From the NCBI RefSeq assembly GCF_023195535.1, contig NZ_JALPNF010000005.1, positions 124,001 to 188,000 of the forward strand: DNA of 64,000 nt. Direction: 5' to 3'. Shown here piece after piece: positions 16,780-24,834 of the stretch (position 1 is its first letter; each line of letters opens with the position of its first letter). This stretch comes from Sphingomonas faeni (lineage in GTDB: Bacteria; Pseudomonadota; Alphaproteobacteria; Sphingomonadales; Sphingomonadaceae). The position numbers and the translations under genes were made by a program. The notes under the pieces were generated by a model. The model ran no database searches and was not told where the DNA came from. It saw only the letters and a program-made list of their open reading frames with translations.

Positions 16780-17889
16780 ATGGATCAGACCGATTTTCAG
16801 CTCGGGTCGGACACGGCCGGAAAGCGCATCGTCGTGGCGATGTCCGGCGGCGTCGACAGTTCGGTCGTCGCCGCGCTCGCGCATGCCACCGGCGCCGAGA
16901 CGATCGGCGTGACGTTGCAGCTCTACGACCACGGCGAAGCGATCGGTCGCGCTGGCTCGTGCTGCGCCGGGCGCGACATCCGCGACGCCCGCGCGGTATG
17001 CGACCGACTCGGGATCGCGCATTATGTATTCGATCACGAAACCAGCTTTCGCGAGCAGGTGGTCGACAAGTTCGCCGACGAATATCTCGCCGGGCGGACG
17101 CCGATCCCCTGCGTCCAGTGCAACATGGGGCCGAAGTTCACCGACCTGCTGAAGCTGGCGCGCGATCTCGGTGCGGATTGCCTGGCGACGGGGCATTATG
17201 TCCGCCGAGTCGAGGGCACGCACGGCGCCGAACTGCACCGCGGGGCGGATCCGGCGCGCGACCAGAGCTATTTCCTGTTCGCCACCACGCAGACACAGCT
17301 CGATTACCTCCGCTTTCCCTTGGGCGGACTGCCCAAGGCGCGGGTGCGCGAGATCGCGGCCGAACTCGGGCTCGGCGTCGCCGCCAAGCCCGACAGCCAG
17401 GACATCTGCTTCGTCCCCGATGGCGATTATGCGGGGCTGGTGAAGAAGCTGCGACCCGAGGCGGCGGAGACGGCGGGCGATATCGTCGATCTCGACGGGG
17501 CGAAGCTCGGCGAGCATCGCGGGCTGATCCACTTCACGGTGGGACAGCGTCGCGGGCTGGAGATCGGCGGCAGTCCCGAGCCGCTCTATGTCGTGCGAGT
17601 CGAGCCCGCCACGAAGCGAGTCGTCGTCGGCCCCCGTCGCGCGCTCGCGGTTGAGGCGGCGCGGATGACCGACATCAACTGGCTCGGCGGCGACTTCACC
17701 GGACCGGTGACCGCGAAGGTCCGGTCGATGGCCAAGCCCGTCCCTGCCCGCCTGGTCGGCGACCGGGTGGTATTCGATGCGCCCGAATATGGCGTCGCGC
17801 CCGGCCAGGCTGCGGTTCTGTATGCGGGCGAACGCGTGCTCGGCGGCGGCTGGATTGCGGATACCGAGGCGGCACTCGTCGCCGCCTGA
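16780..17889 (+). CDS. mnmA: tRNA-specific 2-thiouridylase MnmA
   Basis: A 369-residue enzyme that transfers sulfur to C2 of the wobble uridine 34 in tRNA-Lys, Glu and Gln, using ATP. The PP-loop SGGVDSS is near residue 24; the catalytic cysteines lie in [10 protein letters not shown] and [23 protein letters not shown] and DQSYFLF are family blocks. The ATG at 16780 is chosen over a GTG nine bases earlier because the extra residues are not conserved in this family. A UVR-motif protein follows 14 bases downstream. Confidence 0.96.
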   Translation: MDQTDFQLGSDTAGKRIVVAMSGGVDSSVVAALAHATGAETIGVTLQLYDHGEAIGRAGSCCAGRDIRDARAVCDRLGIAHYVFDHETSFREQVVDKFADEYLAGRTPIPCVQCNMGPKFTDLLKLARDLGADCLATGHYVRRVEGTHGAELHRGADPARDQSYFLFATTQTQLDYLRFPLGGLPKARVREIAAELGLGVAAKPDSQDICFVPDGDYAGLVKKLRPEAAETAGDIVDLDGAKLGEHRGLIHFTVGQRRGLEIGGSPEPLYVVRVEPATKRVVVGPRRALAVEAARMTDINWLGGDFTGPVTAKVRSMAKPVPARLVGDRVVFDAPEYGVAPGQAAVLYAGERVLGGGWIADTEAALVAA

Positions 17890-17903
17890 CGCGTTGAGGC
17901 GGG

Positions 17904-18152
17904 ATGGATATCGAAACCTTGCGCCGCCAGATGGAAGCCGCCGCCGCGGCGATGGATTTCGAGACCGCGGGCCGGTTGCGCGATCAGATCAGCGTGTTGC
18001 GCGGTGGCGGTGAGGTCACGGACACCGCCGGGCTGTCGCGGCAACAGCCGGGCGCGATGGGCCTCGGCACAAGCCAGCAGCGCATGACCCCACCCCCGGG
18101 CTGGGTGAAACCGAAAAAGCCCGATCCGATGACCAAAGGGCGGAAGCGTTAG
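17904..18152 (+). CDS. UvrB/UvrC (UVR) motif small protein
   Basis: 82 residues. The N-terminus, MDIETLRRQMEAAAAAMDFE followed by TAGRLRDQI, is a UVR motif, the helical hairpin by which UvrB and UvrC contact each other. The C-terminal half is Pro/Lys-rich (TPPPGWVKPKKPDPMTKGRK) and probably disordered. It has no nuclease or helicase domain, so a direct repair role is not shown. Fourteen bases after mnmA, probably the same transcript. Confidence 0.8.
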   Translation: MDIETLRRQMEAAAAAMDFETAGRLRDQISVLRGGGEVTDTAGLSRQQPGAMGLGTSQQRMTPPPGWVKPKKPDPMTKGRKR

Positions 18153-18217
18153 GGCACGGGAGAGGGTAGAAGTCGCCACCCCCACCACATCGCCATCCCA
18201 GCCCCGTCATCCCCACT

Positions 18218-18303
18218 CCGTCATCCCAGCGAAAGCTGGGATATCAGCATGGGACTCCCTTCATCTGCCCCGTGGGAGACCCCAGCTTTCGCTGGGGTGA
18301 CGG
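18218..18303. repeat. Interspersed palindrome, family B copy 1
   Basis: Hairpin arms ccgtcatcccagcgaaagct and ccccagctttcgctggggt at the two ends, separated by about 40 bases of less conserved sequence. Between convergent genes. Confidence 0.85.
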
Positions 18304-18368
18304 ATGGAGGCGGATGACGGATGGAGGCGGGTGACAGCTCCTGCGGATGAGCTAGGCAATAGGCACCG

Positions 18369-19160
18369 TTACGGAAGCAGGAACGTGCCCTCGATCGTCG
18401 TCACGCACGCGCCGCCCAACACCACGCGGTCGCCCTCGAGCCGACACGTCAGCTTCCCGCCCCGCGCGCTCGCCTGATACGCGGTGAAGCTGTTCCCCAA
18501 AGTCTGCGCCCAATACGGCACCATCACCGCATGCGCCGAGCCCGTCACCGGATCCTCGTCGATCGCGTAATACGGCGTGAACACCCGGCTGACGATGTCG
18601 GTCGCCGCCCCCCGCGCCGCGACGATCGCGACGATCGGGAACTTGGCCAGCGCGGCGAAGTCGGGCTTCAGGTTGCGCACCATCGCTTCGTCCTCGACGA
18701 TCACCAGCGCATAGCCCTTCTCGTGCCACAACGTATCGACCGGCTCGGCGACGTTCAATGCCGCGACGATCTCCGGCATCGCCTTCGGGCTGGGACCCCA
18801 AGCCGGCAGCTCCAACGTGTACCCACTATCCGCCCGCGCAACCTCCAGCATCCCCGCCTGCCGCGTCCGGAACCGCACCCGGTTGAGCGCGGTGTCCGAC
18901 GACAGCACGAAATGCCCGCTCGCCAACGTCGCGTGGCCGCACAGCGCGACCTCCGCGCCGGGCGTGAACCAGCGCAGGTCGAAATCCACGCCCTCCTCGT
19001 CGGACGCAACGATGAAAGCCGTCTCGCTCAGGTTGTTCTCCTGCGCGATGTTCAGCAGCACGGCATCGTTGAGCCACGCCGACAGCGGCATCACCGCCGC
19101 CTGGTTGCCGCCGAACGGCGTGTCGGAAAACGCATCGATCTGCGCGAACGGTATTCTCAT
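18369..19160 (-). CDS. PhzF-family isomerase/epimerase-like protein
   Basis: A 263-residue member of the PhzF/diaminopimelate-epimerase fold. Motifs are IDAFSDTPFGGNQAAV, NNLSETAFIV (Glu used as acid/base in PhzF), TPGAEVALCGHATLASG and DEDPVTGSAHA. No phenazine genes are present, so the substrate is unknown. Twelve bases separate it from the CDF exporter upstream; it is the last gene of pdxH-CDF-phzF on the minus strand. Confidence 0.9.
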   Translation of the reverse strand: MRIPFAQIDAFSDTPFGGNQAAVMPLSAWLNDAVLLNIAQENNLSETAFIVASDEEGVDFDLRWFTPGAEVALCGHATLASGHFVLSSDTALNRVRFRTRQAGMLEVARADSGYTLELPAWGPSPKAMPEIVAALNVAEPVDTLWHEKGYALVIVEDEAMVRNLKPDFAALAKFPIVAIVAARGAATDIVSRVFTPYYAIDEDPVTGSAHAVMVPYWAQTLGNSFTAYQASARGGKLTCRLEGDRVVLGGACVTTIEGTFLLP

Positions 19161-19172
19161 GTCTGGAGCCCC

Positions 19173-20120
19173 TTAGACGCGCTTGCCAAACCAATGCGGC
19201 GTGACGTCCGCCTCGACCAGCGGATTGTCGGTGTCGACATGCCCCTCGGGATCGAGGTGGATCAGCACCTCGACCTTGGGGAACGCGGTGCGCAGGTTGC
19301 GCTCGACCGCCTCGACGATGTCGTGCGCGTTGGCGACCGTCAGGTCGCGCGCGACCTCCATGTGGAACTGCGCGAAATCATGGCTGCCCGAACGCCGCGT
19401 ACGGAAATCGTGGATGCCGCGGATGCCCGGCTGGCGCGCCGCCACGTCGAGGAACTGCGTGCGCAGATCCTCCGGCCATTCCTTGTCCATCAGCTGGTCG
19501 ATCGCGTTCGACGACGCCTGGAACGCGCCCCAGGCGAGCCACAGCGCGATGACGATGCCGAAGATCGGATCCGCGCCGCTCCACCCGACATATTGATCGA
19601 GCACGAGGGCCACGATCACCGAGCCGTTGAGCAGCACGTCCGACTGGTAATGGACGTTGTCCGCGAGGATCGCGACCGATCCGGTCTGGCGGATGATGCG
19701 GCGCTGATAGGCGAGCAGGAACACGGTGGCGACGATCGCGATCACCGACACGCCGATACCGAACTCGGCGCCGGTGGTCGGCTGCGGATCGCCGAACGCG
19801 AGGATCGCGCGCCACGCGATGCCGACCGCCGAGGCGGTGATCAGCATGACCTGGAACAGCGCCGCAAGTGCCTCCGCCTTGCCGTGGCCGAAGCGGTGGT
19901 CGTGATCCGCAGGCGTCGCCGCGAGCCGCACGCCGTACAGCGTGACCAGCGACGCGAGCAGGTCGAGCGCGGTATCGGCGAGCGAGCCGAGCATCGCCAC
20001 CGAGCCCGTCGACCAAGCCGCAAAGCCCTTCAGTAGCAGCAGGAAACACGCCATCGCGACGCTGGCGAGCGCCGCACGGGTTGCGAGGGGTATGACCCTG
20101 CGGCGTTCGTCCTGCGTCAT
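19173..20120 (-). CDS. Cation diffusion facilitator (FieF/CzcD-type) metal exporter
   Basis: A 315-residue inner-membrane Zn/Fe(II)/proton antiporter. Six membrane segments are visible, with metal-binding TM2 and TM5 motifs LADTALDLLASLVTL and HYQSDVLLNGSVIV (the D..D and H..D pairs); HDHRFGHGKAEALAALFQ precedes TM3. A cytoplasmic C-terminal domain (VEVLIHLDPEG) follows. The ATG overlaps the pdxH stop (ATGA), so the two are translationally coupled. The metal is not predictable from sequence alone. Confidence 0.93.
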   Translation of the reverse strand: MTQDERRRVIPLATRAALASVAMACFLLLLKGFAAWSTGSVAMLGSLADTALDLLASLVTLYGVRLAATPADHDHRFGHGKAEALAALFQVMLITASAVGIAWRAILAFGDPQPTTGAEFGIGVSVIAIVATVFLLAYQRRIIRQTGSVAILADNVHYQSDVLLNGSVIVALVLDQYVGWSGADPIFGIVIALWLAWGAFQASSNAIDQLMDKEWPEDLRTQFLDVAARQPGIRGIHDFRTRRSGSHDFAQFHMEVARDLTVANAHDIVEAVERNLRTAFPKVEVLIHLDPEGHVDTDNPLVEADVTPHWFGKRV

Positions 20121-20695
20121 GGGAACAGCAGCCCTTCGCTCCAGCCGCCGCCGTCGCGCTCGAACAGCCGGCGCTCGTGAAGGCGGTGTTCGCGATCCCG
20201 CCACAGCTCGATGCGGTCGGGGGCGATCCGGTAGCCGCCCCAATGCGGCGGGCGCGGCACGTCGCCGCCCTCGAACCGCGTCTGCATCTCGGCGAACCGC
20301 TGCTCGAACGTCTCGCGCGAATCGAGCGGGCGGGACTGGTCCGACGCCCAGGCGCCAAGCTGCGAATCGCGACCGCGCGACGCGAAATAGGCGTCCGATT
20401 CGGCATCGCTGACCAGGCTCACCGGGCCTTCGATACGGACCTGCCGGCGCAGCGACTTCCAGTGGAAGAGCAAGGCGGCATAGCGATTGACGGCGAGGTT
20501 GCCCGCCTTGCGACTTTCGCGGTTGGTGTAGATCACGAAACCATCGGGGCCATGGCCTTTCAACAGCACCATCCGCACCGACGGACGACCCTCCGCATCC
20601 GCGGTGGCGAGCGCTACCGCGTTGGAGTCGTTGATTTCTGTTTCCCGCGCCTCGGCATACCAGGCATCGAACAGGGCGATCGGATCTTCGGACAT
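20117..20695 (-). CDS. pdxH: Pyridoxamine 5'-phosphate oxidase
   Basis: A 192-residue FMN enzyme that oxidises PNP or PMP to pyridoxal phosphate. Family blocks: NAVALATADAEGRPSVRMVL, GFVIYTNRESRKAGNL, LFHWKSLRRQVRIEG, RPPHWGGYRIAPDRIELW and the C-terminal RLHERRLFERDG. Length is slightly below E. coli PdxH (218) because of a short N-terminus. It would supply PLP to SerC elsewhere in the window. First gene of a three-gene minus-strand operon and divergent from ku. Confidence 0.95.
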   Translation of the reverse strand: MSEDPIALFDAWYAEARETEINDSNAVALATADAEGRPSVRMVLLKGHGPDGFVIYTNRESRKAGNLAVNRYAALLFHWKSLRRQVRIEGPVSLVSDAESDAYFASRGRDSQLGAWASDQSRPLDSRETFEQRFAEMQTRFEGGDVPRPPHWGGYRIAPDRIELWRDREHRLHERRLFERDGGGWSEGLLFP

Positions 20696-20808
20696 GGCTG
20701 CGCCATAGCGAAACTTCGGCCCGAGCGAAACCGCGCGAGGGAACGACTCCGCCTCGCCGATGATTGATTACGGACTCGAATCGTTTCCGCAACGAAGGAA
20801 CATCCACG

Positions 20809-21696
20809 GTGGCAGCGCGCGCGTATTGGCAGGGGCAGATCCGACTGGCCCTCGTCTCGATCCCGGTCGAGATCTATTCCGCGACCAAGTCCGGCGCGGC
20901 GGTGTCGTTCAAGCAGATCCACGAGCCGTCGGGCCAGCCGATCCATTACGACAAGGTCGTCACCGGCGTGGGTCCGGTCGATGCCGACGAGATCATGAAG
21001 GGCTACGAGGTCTCGAAGGGCGAATACGTGCTGCTCGAGCAGGACGAGATCGACGCGGTGAAGCTTGAGTCAAAGAAGACGCTGGAGCTGACGCAGTTCG
21101 TCGACGCGAGCGAGATCGACGTTCTGTATTACGAGAAGCCGTATTTCGTGGTGCCCGCGGACGACTTGGCGGAGGAGGCGTTCATCGTTTTGCGCGAGGC
21201 GTTGAAGCGCACCAAGAAGGTCGGCTTGGGGCAGCTCGCAATGCGCGGCCGCGAATATGTCGTGAGCCTGAAGCCGTGCGGGCGCGGTATGGTGCTGGAG
21301 ACGCTCCGCTACGCCGACGAGGTGCACAAGGCGCAGGGCTATTTCCGCGATATTCCCGACGACAAGCCGTCCGAGGAACTGCTGGAACTGGCCGAGGCGC
21401 TGATCGGGAAGCGCAGTGGCGACTTCCACCCGCAGGAGTTCCACGATCGCTATGTGGACGCGCTGAAGGACCTGATCGAACGCAAGCGCAAGGCGAACGG
21501 GAAGAAGATCTTCGAGGACAAGGACACCGGCGGGAAGACGGGCTCCAACGTGGTCGATTTGATGGCGGCGTTGAAGAAGTCGATGGAGAAGAGCGGAGGG
21601 AGTGCGGCGGCGGAGAAGGCACCAGCGAAGAAAGCGCCCGCCAAGCGCGCGCCGGCGAAAACGGCTGCCAAAGCTCCTGCAAAAAAACGTGCATAG
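20809..21696 (+). CDS. ku: Ku DNA end-binding protein
   Basis: A 295-residue bacterial Ku, which forms a homodimeric ring on double-strand breaks and recruits LigD. The core begins ARAYWQGQIRLALVSIPVE and includes GYEVSKGEYVLLEQDEID and LGQLAMRGREYVVSLKPCG. The last 50 residues are a Lys/Ala/Pro tail (EKAPAKKAPAKRAPAK), typical of the LigD/DNA-tethering extension. GTG 20809 follows GAAGGA at the right distance; a TTG further upstream is unlikely. ligD follows across two palindromic repeats. Confidence 0.95.
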   Translation: MAARAYWQGQIRLALVSIPVEIYSATKSGAAVSFKQIHEPSGQPIHYDKVVTGVGPVDADEIMKGYEVSKGEYVLLEQDEIDAVKLESKKTLELTQFVDASEIDVLYYEKPYFVVPADDLAEEAFIVLREALKRTKKVGLGQLAMRGREYVVSLKPCGRGMVLETLRYADEVHKAQGYFRDIPDDKPSEELLELAEALIGKRSGDFHPQEFHDRYVDALKDLIERKRKANGKKIFEDKDTGGKTGSNVVDLMAALKKSMEKSGGSAAAEKAPAKKAPAKRAPAKTAAKAPAKKRA

Positions 21697-21713
21697 CGCC
21701 CCCGCCCCCCTCA

Positions 21714-21796
21714 CCGTCATTCCAGCGAAAGCTGGAATATCCCGGTTGGCGAGGTCGCCCTTGCCGCACCAGATCCCAGCTTTCGCTGGGATGACG
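21714..21796. repeat. Family B palindrome copy 2
   Basis: Arms cgtcattccagcgaaagctg and cagctttcgctgggatgacg. First of a tandem pair filling the ku-ligD gap. Confidence 0.85.
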
Positions 21797-21815
21797 TATA
21801 TTTGGGCCCCCTCCC

Positions 21816-21898
21816 CCGTCATCCCAGCGAAAGCTGGGATCTCTCCGTTGCAGCCCGCCCCCTCGCCGCGCGAGGTCCCGGCTTTCGCCGGGATGACG
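21816..21898. repeat. Family B palindrome copy 3
   Basis: Arms cgtcatcccagcgaaagctg and cccggctttcgccgggatga, about 20 bases after copy 2 in the same orientation. It ends 17 bases before the ligD ATG, so ligD translation must start right after a hairpin. Confidence 0.85.
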
Positions 21899-21915
21899 AA
21901 GACGGGACGCTGCTG

Positions 21916-24435
21916 ATGGCCACGCCCCCAGATCCCCTCGCACTCTACAATTCCAAGCGAAACTTCACCAAGACCGCCGAACCCGCCGGCACGCTAGCCC
22001 CCGGCAACGGCAATTCCTTCATGGTCCAGAAGCACGATGCCACCCGCCTCCACTGGGATTTCCGCCTGGAAATCGACGGCGTCCTCAAAAGCTGGGCCGT
22101 CACCCGCGGCCCCAGCCTCGACCCCAACGAAAAACGCCTCGCCGTCCGCACCGAGGATCACCCGCTGAGCTACGCCACCTTCGAGGGCACAATCCCCGCC
22201 GGTGAATATGGCGGCGGTACGGTGATGCTGTGGGACCGCGGCACGTGGTCGCCGATCAAGGGCAAGTCGGCGAAGGATCTCGACAAGGGCCACCTCCACT
22301 TCGTCCTCGATGGCGAACGGATGAAAGGCGAATGGCTGCTGATCCGCTTGAAGCCCCGCGCGAAGGAAAAGCGCGAGAACTGGCTGTTGCGGAAAATCGA
22401 CGATGCGGAGGCTGGCGGTACGGACACATTGGTCGAGGAAGCCCTGACCAGCGTTTCGACGGGTCGGACGATGGTCGAGATAGAAGAAGGCAAATCCTCC
22501 CCGGCACGGGGAGGGGGACCAGCGAAGCTGGTGGAGGGGGCGGGCCGCAAAAGCGGCGCTCGAAATAAAGCGGACGGTCGGGGCAAGCCCCCCTCCACCC
22601 CCGCGAAAGGTCGCGGCGGTCCCCCTCCCCGTGCCGGGGAGGATTTCCAGGACCTCCAACTCTGCACCCTCGTCGACGCCGTCCCCACCGGCTCCGCCTG
22701 GCTCCACGAAGTCAAATACGACGGCTACCGCGCACTAATCTCCATCGCGAACGGCAAGGCAAAGGTCTTCACCCGCACCGGCCTCGACTGGACCGACAAG
22801 TTCGCCGCGATCGCCGACGCCGCCGCCAAGCTCCCTGTAAAATCCGCGCTGATTGACGGCGAGATCGTCGCGTTCAAGGAAGGCCACCCCGATTTCTCGA
22901 CGCTGAAGGACGCGATCTCCACTGGCGGCGACATGAAGTTGTTCGCGTTCGACCTGCTAGCAATTGACGGCGAAGACCTGACCGGCTTCTCCAATCTCGA
23001 CCGCAAGGCGCGGCTGCAACCGCTGATCCCCGAGGACGAGGACCGCCTTCGCTATTCCGACCACGTCATCGGCGCGGGCGAGCAACTGTTCGAGACGATG
23101 TGTCGCGAAGGCCTCGAAGGCATCGTTTCGAAACGCGCCGACGCCCCCTATGTCGGCAAGCGCACCAAGGCGTGGCTCAAGGTCAAATGCACGCATCGCC
23201 AGGAGTTCGTGATCGTCGGCTGGCTGCCCTCGGACAAGAAACGCGGGTTCAAGTCTCTGCTGCTCGGCGTCCGCGAGGGGAAGGGCTATCGCTACGCGGG
23301 GAAGGTCGGCACCGGGTTCGACCAGGCGCTGATGGACGAAATCCGCGACACGCTCGACGCGCTCGACCGGAAAACGCCGACGGTCGAGGCCCCGAAAGCC
23401 GCCGTTCGCGGCGCGAAATGGGTCACCCCGAAACTGGTCGCCGAGATCGCCTTCGCGGAGGTCACCCCGGACGGCGTGCTTCGCCATTCCAGCTTCATCG
23501 GTCTGCGCGAGGACAAGGCGGCGAAGGACGTCGTCGCCGAAACCCCAGCCCCGTTGCCGGATGCCGCGCCCGAGACGACGACCAAGATCAGCAGCCGCGA
23601 CCGCGTGATCTTCGACAAGTCGGACGTCACCAAGGGCGACCTCGCGGACTATTACGTGGCGGTGTCGGGCATCATGCTGCCGTTCGCCGCCGACCGCCCG
23701 ATCAGCCTCGTCCGCTGCCCGCAAGGCCGCTCGCGCGCGTGCTTCTTCCAGAAACACGACGCCGGCAGCTTCGGCGACGCGGTCCACAAAGTGCCGATCC
23801 GCGAGAAGGACGGCTCGACCGAAGACTATCTCTATGTCGACGACGCCGACGGGCTGGTCGCGTGCGTGCAGATGGGGACGATCGAGTTCCACGGCTGGGG
23901 ATCGTCGAACGCGACGCTGGAGAAGCCCGACCGCCTCGTGTTCGATCTCGATCCCGACGAGGGCCTCGACTTCGGCGACACGAAGAAGGCGGCGGAGCAT
24001 CTGAAGAACCAGCTTGCAGAACTGGGGCTGGTCAGCTTCCCGATGCTGTCGGGGGGCAAGGGTGTGCATGTCGTCGTGCCGCTCACGCCTGACGCCGAAT
24101 GGCCCGCGGTGAAGGACTTCGCGGACCGGTTTGCACGGGCGATGGCGGGGGCGGAACCAGAGCGCTTCGTCGCGACGATGGCGAAGGCCAAGCGCAAGGG
24201 GCGGATCTTCATCGACTGGCTGCGCAACCAGCGCGGGGCGACCGCGGTGATGCCGTATTCGGCAAGGGCGAGAGCCGGCGCGCCGGTGGCGGCACCGGTG
24301 TCGTGGAGCGAGTTGCGGGATATCGAGACGGCGTCGCGCTGGGGCGTGAAGGATGAAGCGGAGTTGATCGCGCGGGCCGGGTCGCGGGCGCTGGCCGGCT
24401 GGGGCGTGGCGGATCAGGTTTTACCGGATTTGTGA
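21916..24435 (+). CDS. ligD: ATP-dependent DNA ligase D (PE-ligase-polymerase)
   Basis: A 839-residue multifunctional NHEJ enzyme that trims, fills and seals breaks bound by Ku. Order: 3'-phosphoesterase (about 30-190; HDATRLHWDFRLEIDG, PAGEYGGGTVMLWD), adenylating ligase (about 250-550; catalytic Lys267 in EVKYDGYRAL, then ALIDGEIVAF, EGIVSKRADAPY, WLKVKC), then AEP-type polymerase (about 563-839; LVFDLDPDEGLDF, SGGKGVHVVVPL, DWLRNQRGATAV). This is the Pseudomonas-type order. The PE-ligase linker (about residues 193-244) is encoded by a palindromic intergenic repeat inserted in frame. ATG 21916 lies after the repeats; the upstream open frame is repeat-encoded noise. Confidence 0.96.
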   Translation: MATPPDPLALYNSKRNFTKTAEPAGTLAPGNGNSFMVQKHDATRLHWDFRLEIDGVLKSWAVTRGPSLDPNEKRLAVRTEDHPLSYATFEGTIPAGEYGGGTVMLWDRGTWSPIKGKSAKDLDKGHLHFVLDGERMKGEWLLIRLKPRAKEKRENWLLRKIDDAEAGGTDTLVEEALTSVSTGRTMVEIEEGKSSPARGGGPAKLVEGAGRKSGARNKADGRGKPPSTPAKGRGGPPPRAGEDFQDLQLCTLVDAVPTGSAWLHEVKYDGYRALISIANGKAKVFTRTGLDWTDKFAAIADAAAKLPVKSALIDGEIVAFKEGHPDFSTLKDAISTGGDMKLFAFDLLAIDGEDLTGFSNLDRKARLQPLIPEDEDRLRYSDHVIGAGEQLFETMCREGLEGIVSKRADAPYVGKRTKAWLKVKCTHRQEFVIVGWLPSDKKRGFKSLLLGVREGKGYRYAGKVGTGFDQALMDEIRDTLDALDRKTPTVEAPKAAVRGAKWVTPKLVAEIAFAEVTPDGVLRHSSFIGLREDKAAKDVVAETPAPLPDAAPETTTKISSRDRVIFDKSDVTKGDLADYYVAVSGIMLPFAADRPISLVRCPQGRSRACFFQKHDAGSFGDAVHKVPIREKDGSTEDYLYVDDADGLVACVQMGTIEFHGWGSSNATLEKPDRLVFDLDPDEGLDFGDTKKAAEHLKNQLAELGLVSFPMLSGGKGVHVVVPLTPDAEWPAVKDFADRFARAMAGAEPERFVATMAKAKRKGRIFIDWLRNQRGATAVMPYSARARAGAPVAAPVSWSELRDIETASRWGVKDEAELIARAGSRALAGWGVADQVLPDL
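22492..22646. repeat. Large palindrome (family A') inserted inside ligD
   Basis: Outer arms aaatcctccccggcacgggg and ccccgtgccggggaggattt are near-perfect complements; inner arms agggggaccagc and gcggtccccct, and gtggaggggg / cccccctccac, nest inside. The reading frame passes through without a stop. The same unit recurs at 27376-27512 outside any gene. Confidence 0.88.
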
Positions 24436-24457
24436 GCCTCGCCATCCTCTCGAACGC

Positions 24458-24560
24458 CACCCCGGCGAAGGCCGGGGCCCAATTGGAAAGGTGGTCGTAA
24501 CGGAGCGATGCCCCTCATTAGCGCCGTTCCCAATTGGGCCCCGGCCTCCGCCGGGGTGGT
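24458..24560. repeat. Family B-like long palindrome copy 4
   Basis: About 29-base arms (ccaccccggcgaaggccggg ... cccggcctccgccggggtgg), including the caattgg core at the inner ends of both arms. It lies in the 399-base gap between ligD and the ATP-grasp gene, which otherwise contains only copy 5. Confidence 0.85.
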
Positions 24561-24622
24561 GCTATAGTCGTGGGGAGAGTCTTTCACTTCTCCCTCGCTT
24601 TGCCCCCATCGCTTCCCCTCCC

Positions 24623-24706
24623 CGTCATCCCAGCGAACGCTGGGATCTCAATGGGGCGAGCGTCACGTGCACCAAGCGGAATATCCCAGCTTCCGCTGGG
24701 ATGACG
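24623..24706. repeat. Family B palindrome copy 5
   Basis: Arms ccgtcatcccagcgaacgct and cccagcttccgctgggatga. No promoter could be picked out in the remaining 130 bases before the next gene. Confidence 0.85.
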
Positions 24707-24834
24707 GGTGTGGCGGGGGATGAGGCAGATACTGCCGAGGGAACAGTGAGGTGAGGCCTCCCCAGCACGCTTTTATGTTGCACCGCCGCGTTGAAAGGTG
24801 AAACACCGCCGCCAGCATTCAGGGGCTCGAAACA

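Noticed and set aside
20740..20770. Possible EcfG promoter for ku (GGAAC at 20740)
   Set aside because: At the right spacing the -10 would be TGAT or GATT, which does not match CGTT.
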